Shown here: positions 1 through 5,799 of the stretch, one piece after another | How the letters are laid out: each line of letters starts with the position of its first letter | Numbering within the stretch: the stretch's first letter is position 1 | Source: Mycoplasmataceae bacterium | GTDB taxonomy: Bacteria > Bacillota_I > Bacilli_A > Mycoplasmatales > Mycoplasmoidaceae | DNA length: 7,311 nt | Direction of reading: 5' to 3' | Assembly (NCBI GenBank): GCA_031278855.1 | Contig: JAITJR010000054.1 | Span: 1-7,311 of the forward strand | The notes under the pieces: generated by a model | Seen by the model: the letters and a program-made list of their open reading frames with translations, nothing else | Told to the model about the DNA's origin: nothing | Database searches by the model: none | Program-made: the position numbers and the translations under genes

Positions 1-107
1 ACATCCTTAGCGTAATATTCACGACGACGAGTCCAAGATTTATTACGGTAATCTTGTCATTCTTGTTCAGACATTTCTAAAATTTCTTTAGATGTTAAAT
101 TTTCCAT
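1..107 (-). CDS. Hypothetical protein, N-terminal fragment (gene runs off the left edge)
   Basis: Only the first 35 codons are present. From ATG at 107 the reading is MENLTSKEILEMSEQ, then E-W-Q-D-Y-R-N-K-S, followed by a basic stretch (W-T-R-R-R-E-Y-Y-A-K-D). One Trp is encoded by TGA, so the frame is open only under genetic code 4. The fragment is charged, probably helical and soluble: no signal peptide, lipobox or membrane segment is visible. I do not recognise the family. The start is supported by an in-frame ATG lying 7 nt downstream of a minus-strand TATAAT (120 to 115), which predicts an mRNA beginning at or next to the ATG. No Shine-Dalgarno sequence is present. The gene is divergent from the HIT gene and shares a palindromic promoter with it. 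Its being a real gene is likely; its function is unknown. Confidence 0.6.
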
Positions 108-113
108 GGTAGA

Positions 114-125
114 GATTATATAATC
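114..125. promoter_or_regulatory. Palindromic bidirectional -10 element between the divergent gene at 107 and the HIT gene
   Basis: The 12-bp perfect palindrome GATTATATAATC holds TATAAT on the plus strand (119-124) and TATAAT on the minus strand (120 to 115). Plus-strand transcription would begin near 131-134, where the HIT gene ATG lies (134). Minus-strand transcription would begin near 107-108, where the other ATG lies. Neither direction has a convincing -35 box at 17 bp spacing, which is usual in mollicutes, whose promoters rest mainly on the -10. Neither gene has a Shine-Dalgarno sequence. The inference is a divergent promoter giving leaderless or nearly leaderless mRNAs. The same 12-mer recurs at 7286-7297. 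Confidence 0.65.
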
Positions 126-133
126 TTAATCGT

Positions 134-547
134 ATGGAATGTATTTTTTGCCAAATTGTAGATAAAAAAATCCCAGCCAAAATTATCGGGGAGAATCATG
201 GTGCGATTGCCTTTTTAGACATTCAGCCATTTAGTGATGGCCACACAGTTGTAATTCCAAAAAAGCATGTTCAAAATTTAAGTCAGTGCGATTCACAAAC
301 CTTACATGATGTAATCGATTTAGTAAAACAAGTTGCTCATGACATTCAAAATTCATCTTTAAAACCTTGAGGAATAAATTATTTATCCAATGAAGGTTCA
401 ATTGCTGGTCAATTTGTGATGCATTTTCATGTGCATGTGATTCCTAAATATGGTGAAGCCGAAGGATTTAAGATCGGCATTGGTAATAAATATTTAGGGG
501 ATATTAATAAAATTTACGATGAGTTAAAAAAATCTATTCAAAAGTAG
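134..547 (+). CDS. HIT-family (histidine triad) nucleotide-binding hydrolase
   Basis: A 137-residue cytosolic protein, the normal length for Hint/HIT phosphoramidases, which hydrolyse AMP-lysine or adenylyl-type nucleotide conjugates. The N-terminus has C-I-F-C (residues 3-6), the zinc-ligand pair seen in many bacterial HIT proteins. D-G-H-T-V-V-I-P-K-K-H follows at about 35-45. The triad H97-F-H99-V-H101-V-I-P lies near the C-terminus, preceded by G-Q-F-V. The middle His is the family's nucleophile. Trp79 is encoded by TGA (368-370); under the standard code the protein would stop there and lose the whole catalytic triad. The ATG at 134 is 9 nt after a TATAAT with no Shine-Dalgarno sequence, so the mRNA is probably leaderless. 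The 3' end overlaps the convergent ribF by 14 nt. The family is secure; the physiological substrate cannot be read from sequence. Confidence 0.95.
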
Positions 548-550
548 ATT
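526..550 (-). terminator. Probable Rho-independent terminator of truB-ribF
   Basis: On the minus strand, AATCTA (550 to 545) pairs with TAGATT (536 to 531) around an 8-nt loop, and a run of seven T (532 to 526) follows directly. The 3' arm includes the ribF stop codon (TAG, 536 to 534), so the hairpin forms over the end of ribF. It also lies inside the last codons of the convergent HIT gene. The stem is short and A/U-rich, so it is a modest terminator. On the plus strand no U-run follows, so it points only leftwards. Confidence 0.5.
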
Positions 551-1358
551 GAATTGACTCCACCTTATTTTTAATTACATTTTGAAGTGATGTAAAATTT
601 TCGGTTTTATTCATTCGATGATGGTATTTAATTAGTTCCACTGAAATAATTTTGCCATAAATATTTTTATGAAATTTAAAGACATGAGACTCTAATAAGT
701 GATTACGAATAAAAACTGCCGATGGGTATTTTACATTATTGATATAGGTATATGCTTGATATGATCCTTCTTTTGGCTGGATAGTTTGGGGTGATAATTT
801 GATATTAGCCGTTGGATACCCTAATTTACGTCCGATATGCTTTCCGTGTTTTACGATGCCCGAAATAAGATATGGTTTAAATAGTAATTTATTTGCCATA
901 GTGACATTACCTTTTAGTATGTAATTTTTGATAATGGTTGTTTTATATGTAGGGGTAACTTTGACTGTTTTGATTTTAAAGAATTGTTTTAATTGGTTAA
1001 CATCACCACGACGTTGTTTACCAAACCGAAAATCCGATCCCAATATAATGTAGCTTGGTTTTATAAATTTACGCAGGTTATCTACAAATGCCATTGTTAA
1101 ATGATTGTGTATTTTCAAGTTTAAAATAAATATGTTAGCTGGATTAAGAGTTTGCAAATCAGCTATTCTTGCATTATCTGGATAGAGTAAATGGTGGGAT
1201 TTGTTTGGTACATTGGTAAAAGTAAGAATATTAAATTGTTTTTTCTTTAAACTTTGAAATAACTTTCAATGTCCTTTGTGTAAACCATCAAAAAATCCAA
1301 TTACTAAAGGTAATTCTGCGGTAGTTTTCACCTGATGAAAATCATGAATGTTATTCAT
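534..1358 (-). CDS. ribF: Bifunctional riboflavin kinase / FAD synthetase (RibF)
   Basis: A 274-residue enzyme making FMN from riboflavin plus ATP, then FAD from FMN plus ATP. The N-terminal nucleotidyltransferase domain (about 1-145) carries G-F-F-D-G-L-H-K-G-H at 21-30 (the HxGH motif) and G-S-D-F-R-F-G at 107-113. The flavokinase domain (about 150-274) carries G-R-K-L-G-Y-P-T-A-N ending at 185, including the PTAN ATP/Mg motif, and L-L-E-S-H, whose E223 matches the family's catalytic acid. Trp31, just after HxGH, is a TGA codon; reading it as stop would lose the N-terminal 67 residues. The usual ISSTxIR motif is degenerate here (T-T-I-I-K at about 140-144), a possible sign of weak FAD synthetase activity. 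The ATG at 1358 lies inside the end of truB (8-nt overlap) with no clear Shine-Dalgarno sequence, so translation is probably coupled to truB. Confidence 0.94.
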
Positions 1359-2013
1359 AATACTTATTATCATTTAATAATTTATCAAGCGGAACACTAT
1401 TAGCGATATTGAATGGTCCGCTACGCGTTCTTCGCAATTCAACTAAAGTAGCACATGAACGAAGGGCTGCCCCTAAATCGTTAGCCAAAGATCTGATGTA
1501 GAAACCTTTGGATACGGTCAATTTTACTTTAAGTATCCCGTTTGCAAAGTCAGTAATTTTGAAGTCAATTAATTTCACCAAAGTTGATGGAATATTCTTA
1601 ATCGTTTGTTTATTTCTCGCTAATTGGTAAAGTTTTTGTCCATTAATTTTTTTGGCAGAAAATAATGGTGGTGTTTGGTAATAGGGGTTATTTTGGAAAT
1701 AATTTAGTGTGGCTTGAATTAAAGACAAATTAATATGAGTAAAAGAGCCGCGATTGACAACTTCACCAGTGATATCGTATGTGTCTGTCTGTATACCAAA
1801 CTGAATATCGGCATCATACTCTTTATCGTTGTTAATAAGCGAGCCTAACAACTTTGTACCTTGGTTGTAACCAATAATCAAAACACCTGTTGCATTAGGA
1901 TCCAATGTGCCAGCGTGCCCCACCTTATGATATTTAAAATGACGTTTAATTTTTTGAACAACATCATGCGAAGTACAATTTTTAGGTTTATCAATAATGT
2001 AAATATTATCCAC
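1351..2013 (-). CDS. truB: tRNA pseudouridine(55) synthase TruB, short form
   Basis: A 220-residue enzyme that isomerises U55 in the T-psi-C loop of tRNA. The catalytic motif is H-A-G-T-L-D-P at 33-39, with D38 the nucleophile. Also present are a family Tyr in K-E-Y-D (Y66), the K-G-F-Y-I-R-S-L-A-N-D-L-G block at 169-181 and L-R-R-T-R-S-G-P-F at 193-201. It ends about 20 residues after that block, whereas B. subtilis and E. coli TruB run to roughly 310 residues, so the C-terminal PUA-type RNA-binding domain is missing. The start is GTG at 2013. No ATG exists anywhere in this frame, and a stop lies five codons upstream (2026-2028). There is no Shine-Dalgarno sequence; a minus-strand TATAAT ends 11 nt before the GTG, predicting a leader of only a few nt. 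It is first in the truB-ribF operon and divergent from the TtcA-like gene. Confidence 0.95.
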   Translation of the reverse strand: MDNIYIIDKPKNCTSHDVVQKIKRHFKYHKVGHAGTLDPNATGVLIIGYNQGTKLLGSLINNDKEYDADIQFGIQTDTYDITGEVVNRGSFTHINLSLIQATLNYFQNNPYYQTPPLFSAKKINGQKLYQLARNKQTIKNIPSTLVKLIDFKITDFANGILKVKLTVSKGFYIRSLANDLGAALRSCATLVELRRTRSGPFNIANSVPLDKLLNDNKYYE

Positions 2014-2024
2014 GATAAGATTGT

Positions 2025-2032
2025 ATTATAAT
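2025..2032. promoter_or_regulatory. Palindromic bidirectional -10 element between truB and the TtcA-like gene
   Basis: ATTATAAT is a perfect 8-bp palindrome containing two overlapping TATAAT hexamers, one per strand (plus 2027-2032; minus 2030 to 2025). On the plus strand 6 nt separate the hexamer from the ATG at 2039, so the expected start site (+7) is the A of the ATG itself. On the minus strand 11 nt separate it from the truB GTG, giving a leader of about 0-5 nt. No Shine-Dalgarno sequence and no good -35 box is visible on either side. Because the two hexamers share four base pairs, RNA polymerase should occupy only one direction at a time (inference). Confidence 0.65.
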
Positions 2033-2038
2033 TTTTCC

Positions 2039-2827
2039 ATGCGACGTTTGGTAGGCGGCATTATTCGAGCAAATAATGCTTTTAATTTCATTAAGGATGG
2101 AGATAAAATTGGCGTCGGAGTTAGTGGCGGTAAGGATTCATCATTATTACTTATTGCTCTAAATCATTATGCTAATTTCATGAAGAATAAAAAGGGTTGG
2201 AATATCCAAATTTATGGTGTACATATTGTCATGAATTACTATGAAAATATTAACTACAAACCTTATAAAAATTGGTTAAAAAAAATGGGTCTTAAAGTTA
2301 AATTTATTAATTCTAATGTTGGTGAAATTTTAAGAGCCAAACTTAGTAAACAAGGTAAAGTACAATGTTCATTGTGTGCGAAACTAAAGAAAGCCATCAT
2401 GGTTCGTGAAGCCAAAAAATTAGGTATTAATAAACTAGCCACTGGTCACCATATGGATGATGCGATTGAAACTTTTTTTATGAATTTTATTAATGAAGGG
2501 CGCATCGCTACCTTTATGCCAGATAATTTTTTTGATCGTAATAATATTCATTTAATTCGTCCGTTTATTTTAATTAAAGAGAGCGAGACACAAGCATTAT
2601 CAAAACAAATGAAAATTCCTGTTATTAAAGATTCGTGCCCTAACGAACATAGTACACAACGTGATTACATCAAGCATTTTATTAAAAATAACTTTTATGA
2701 AAATCCGAAGCTAAAGGCTAGTTATAAAAATTTTCAGATTGCTCTACTAAATGGAAAACAATCACAATTATGATTTGATGGGACTAGCCATAAAAAAGAT
2801 TTGCTAACCAAATCATATCGCCATTAA
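2039..2827 (+). CDS. ttcA: TtcA-family ATP-dependent tRNA 2-thiocytidine synthetase-like protein
   Basis: A 262-residue PP-loop ATPase. S-G-G-K-D-S (29-34) is the pyrophosphatase loop, preceded by F-N-F-I-K-D-G-D-K-I as in TtcA. C110-S-L-C113 starts the C-S-L-C-x-K-L-K-K block. A-T-G-H-H-M-D-D-A-I-E-T (134-145), I-R-P-F (173-176) and D-S-C200-P-N-E then T-Q-R complete the family signature. C110, C113 and C200 match the three cysteines that hold the [4Fe-4S] cluster in characterised TtcA, which thiolates C32 of certain tRNAs. SGGKDS and the CxxC argue against TilS, which usually has SGGxDS without these cysteines. One Trp near the C-terminus is TGA (2771-2773); 18 further codons follow before TAA. 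ATG 2039 is preferred over upstream TTG 2021, which lies before the predicted transcription start. The target in a mollicute is unproven. Confidence 0.88.
2792..2814 (-). terminator. Probable Rho-independent terminator of the nusA-infB-rbfA-membrane protein operon
   Basis: On the minus strand, GATTTG (2814 to 2809) pairs with CAAATC (2803 to 2798) around a 5-nt loop, followed at once by six T (2797 to 2792). It begins 9 nt after the stop codon of the membrane-protein gene (2824), where an operon terminator belongs. It sits within the last codons of the convergent TtcA-like gene. The 6-bp stem has only two G-C pairs, so strength is uncertain. No U-run follows on the plus strand. Confidence 0.55.
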
Positions 2828-3579
2828 CTGTGTTTATTAGTAAACGAATAGCAAAGATCCATGAAATAACCAGAACAAACAGTACTTACTAGAAAACACA
2901 CGAATGCCAATAGTAATACAGATCACAAGAAATAATGGAACATACGTGAACTTAGCATCCCGTTAATACCAATGATAGCTGTGGTTAACAAAAACAGGAA
3001 AGGGATGACAGGTAATCCGACCGAAATATAACTAAAAACGTTACCAACCACACCAACGGAATGATAAATCTTTTCAGGTGGATAGTTACCACCGTGTTTG
3101 AGAATATAGGTAACAAAAATTAAGTAGCAAATTTGGGCAGCCCACACAATTAAAATAATGCCTAGAGCGACTAATCAAATTCTTAATAACATTTTAGGTT
3201 GTCTTAATCAGTTATCTAATTTACTGCCTAATTTAGTTTTTATTTGAACGTTCTTATTACGTTCAAATTTATGAAAATTAATTTTAACATTGTCGTTATC
3301 TAAAGTTGGTAGTTGATCATTTTTTTCTTGAATTTTTTCTAAAGTAGCTACTTTTTCCGTAGAAATAGGAGGCACTACATCATTAGAACCAAAAGAACCT
3401 AAATTAGTATTAATATCCAATGGATTAGAAGTAGATTGACTATTTTCAATTTTAATTTGATCAGGAGTTTTTTTGACAACGAAAGGTTCTGTCTTTTCTC
3501 CAGATGGCTTGAATTCCACCTTGAGACCAGCACCAGATTTATCTTGTTCTTGATTTAAATCTTTTTCTTTATCGGTCAT
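2824..3579 (-). CDS. Membrane protein with a long disordered cytoplasmic N-terminus (function unknown)
   Basis: A 251-residue protein. Residues 1-123 are hydrophilic, rich in K, E, D, N, Q, S and T with scattered Pro, and look disordered. A basic patch (about 107-129, K- and R-rich) precedes a hydrophobic half with likely membrane helices at about 131-159, 178-205 and 216-239. A G-G-N-Y-P-P-E-K loop lies between the first two. There is no signal peptide or lipobox. By the positive-inside rule the N-terminus is cytoplasmic. W124, W135 and W219 are TGA; standard-code reading splits it into two false ORFs. It starts 13 nt after the rbfA stop without a Shine-Dalgarno sequence. Its stop overlaps that of the TtcA-like gene by 4 nt (TTAA). 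From memory, M. genitalium has an unassigned membrane protein (MG144) right after rbfA, so this may be its positional counterpart; I could not align them. No catalytic motif is visible. Confidence 0.82.
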
Positions 3580-3592
3580 AATGTTTAGGATA

Positions 3593-3928
3593 TTAATGTA
3601 TTTTATCTAATAATTTGTCAATTTTCAAAGAATTATCAATTGTAGTATCGCTCACAAACCGAATGTCTGGAATTTTACGAACATTCATATGTTGAGCCAA
3701 TTGATTACGAAATAAACCTTTAGCATGCATTAATTTATTTACCATTACTTCAATTTGACTTCGATCAAAAGTATCAACATATACAATCGCGAAAGTATGG
3801 TCAGCCGATAATTTTACTGAAGTGAACGAGCAATGTTTAAGTGTTACATCATAAGCATCATGCTTAATGGTATGGTTTAGTAAGTTTAAAATTTCTGATT
3901 CTAAATGTGCATGTTTGTAGTTGGCCAT
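3593..3928 (-). CDS. rbfA: 30S ribosome-binding factor A
   Basis: A 111-residue single KH-like-domain protein, a normal RbfA length. RbfA binds the pre-30S subunit near the 5' end of 16S rRNA and helps late maturation and cold adaptation. The family pattern is clear: an N-terminal helix (A-H-L-E-S-E-I-L-N-L-L, about 7-17), the strand block S-V-K-L-S-A-D-H-T-F-A-I-V-Y-V (about 37-51), and the hallmark C-terminus R-K-I-P-D-I-R-F-V-S-D then I-D-N-S-L-K-I-D-K-L-L. The ATG at 3928 is 1 nt past the infB stop codon. A Shine-Dalgarno AAAGGA (3943 to 3938) lies inside the last infB codons, 9 nt before the ATG, so the two genes are tightly coupled. No TGA Trp codon occurs here; the protein has no Trp at all. 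Confidence 0.95.
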   Translation of the reverse strand: MANYKHAHLESEILNLLNHTIKHDAYDVTLKHCSFTSVKLSADHTFAIVYVDTFDRSQIEVMVNKLMHAKGLFRNQLAQHMNVRKIPDIRFVSDTTIDNSLKIDKLLDKIH

Positions 3929-3929
3929 G

Positions 3930-5750
3930 CTAAATCGTCCTTTTTTTTGAAACCACTCGATAAGTTTGGATGATATCGCCTACTTGGACATTATTATATT
4001 TTTCTAAGGTTATGCCACATTCCATACCAGCCGCTATTTTATTAACCACTTCTTTGAGATGTTTCATGGAACCAATCTTTGTATTGATAATAACGGCTCC
4101 ATCGCGTAGTACCCTGGCATTATCATTCCGATTCATTTCACCATTTTGTACTAAACAACCAGCAATTACACCAACATCGGAGTGTTTTCACAATTGTTGA
4201 ATAATAGCTTCGCCAGTTTCTTGCTCCTCAAATACAGGGCTTAATTCACCTAATAAAAAGTTTTGGATGTCTTCACTTAGTTTATAAATAATGTCATAAA
4301 ATAAGATTTTGATTTGTTGACTATCAGCAATATCTTTGGTAGCACGACTTGGTTTAATATTGAATCCAATAATAATGGCTTTTGATGCTTTAGCCAAAGT
4401 TACATCTGATTCGGTAATGCCACCGACTGCCGAACGAATGATATGCAATTTAGTTCCAGTCACACTAATTTTAGACAGCATGTGTTTAATAGCTTCCAAA
4501 GACCCATGCACATCGGTTTTTAAGATAATGTTAAAGTTCTTAATACCATCAATAGTCTCATTTTGATTTAGATTAAGAGCTTGACGACTTGCCATTAATT
4601 TATGTAACCGAATTTTTTCAGCTACATCTTTAATATCTCTTTCATTGGTGCTAACAATAAAGTATTCACCAGCAGCTGGTGGTTCGGATAAACCAGTAAT
4701 TTTAACGGGTTGTGAAGGATAAGCAATCCCAACTTCTTTGCCGTTTTCATCCAACATAACTCTAACTCTACCTATGGCACTTCCTGCAATAATAAAATCA
4801 CCTTTAGCCAAAGTACCATTTTTAATTAGGATTGTAGCCACCGAACCTAATCCTTTATCGATATTAGATTCAATCACCACTCCCAAAGCTAAACGATTAG
4901 GATTAGCTTTGTACTCATTCATTTCAGCGGTGGCTAAAATGGCTTCTAGCAATTTATCGACACCATCACCATTTAATGCTGAACCTTTAATAATGATGGT
5001 TGAACCACCTCATTCTTCAGATAAAAGTGCTTGTTCACTTAATTGGGTCATTACTTTATCTGGATTAACGCCTGGCTTATCCATTTTGTTCATAAAAACA
5101 ATAATGGGAACTTTGGCAGCTTTAGCATGATCAATCGCTTCAATCGTTTGTGGTTTAATACCATCATCAGCAGCTACCACTAATATAACGATATCGGTAA
5201 TGTTAGCGCCGCGAGCACGCATTTCAGTAAATGCAGCGTGTCCTGGAGTGTCAATAAAAGTAATTTTATCTTCGCCATAAGTAATTTGATAAGCGCCAAT
5301 ATGTTGGGTAATACCACCAGCTTCACCGCGAGCAACGTGAGCTTTACGAATGTAGTCTAACAGTGTGGTTTTACCATGATCAACATGCCCCATAATCGTA
5401 ACAACTGGCGGTCGTGGTTTTAAATTCTTAGGATCATCGGCTATTTTGATATTGCTTAAAACATTAGTTTCATCTACTTCAATTCTTTTTTCAAAATCGT
5501 AATTGTATTCTAAACACAATTCACCAATTTCTTCTTCGGTTAGTAATGTATTGAGGGTTAACATACGACCCTTAAGAAAAAAATATTTAAGAATTTCGCT
5601 AGCGGACTTGTCAACTTTTTGAGCAAATTGTTCTACTGTAAGAGGTGAACTAAAAATGAAAACCCCGTTTTTTACACCAGTATCAACTTTTTGAAATTGC
5701 GATTTAATATCAAGATTTTGTCTAGTGTCATGTTTTTTATTTATTTTCAT
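3930..5750 (-). CDS. infB: Translation initiation factor IF-2
   Basis: A 606-residue GTPase that brings initiator fMet-tRNA to the 30S subunit and promotes 50S joining. Its length suits mollicutes, which lack the long N-terminal extension of E. coli. The IF2-N domain lies at about 36-85. The G domain (about 113-283) has G1 GHVDHGKT (121-128), the switch region G-G-I-T-Q-H-I-G (145-152), G3 DTPGH (167-171), G4 NKMD (221-224) and G5 S-A-L (257-259). Domain II is about 284-380 and domain III about 404-500. The fMet-tRNA-binding C2 domain (about 520-606) has M-E-C-G-I at 576-580. W247 and W521 are TGA codons and split the gene into three pieces under the standard code. The ATG at 5750 has the strongest Shine-Dalgarno sequence in the window. 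It starts 49 nt after nusA; ylxR, often found between them in Firmicutes, is absent. The 3' end contains the rbfA ribosome-binding site. Confidence 0.97.
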
Positions 5751-5759
5751 TTAATTTTT

Positions 5760-5768
5760 CCCTCCTTT
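5760..5768 (-). promoter_or_regulatory. infB: Strong Shine-Dalgarno sequence of infB
   Basis: AAAGGAGGG on the minus strand (5768 to 5760), followed by 9 A/T-only nucleotides and the infB ATG at 5750. It is a near-perfect complement to the 16S anti-Shine-Dalgarno and fixes the infB start. It contrasts with the leaderless or Shine-Dalgarno-free starts of the HIT, TtcA-like, truB, ribF and membrane-protein genes in the same window. Confidence 0.85.
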
Positions 5769-5799
5769 GTTTTGCTTGTATTAAAAATGTAAGTGATGC

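Noticed and set aside
2021..2038. TTG start at 2021 for the TtcA-like gene
   Set aside because: The TTG overlaps the promoter region and precedes the predicted transcription start, and the six extra residues have no family counterpart. ATG 2039 is better.
2832..2845. GTTTATTAGTAAAC inverted repeat as a terminator for the TtcA-like gene
   Set aside because: The stem is only 5 bp with one G-C pair and no U-run follows; this is expected by chance in A/T-rich DNA.
2923..3579. Two separate small genes (3208-3579 soluble; 2923-3147 membrane)
   Set aside because: They are in the same frame and separated only by TGA codons and sense codons. With UGA as Trp they form one 251-residue protein ending at 2824.
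3941..3948. Run of eight A (minus strand) at the end of infB as a programmed slippage site
   Set aside because: Zero-frame reading gives a normal IF-2 C-terminus and also supplies the rbfA Shine-Dalgarno sequence. Nothing suggests a useful shifted product.
3970..5130. Plus-strand open frames at 3970-4200, 4336-4566 and 4738-5130
   Set aside because: They lie opposite infB, which has unmistakable IF-2 domains through this stretch. The frames have no recognisable motif or ribosome-binding site and are antisense shadows.
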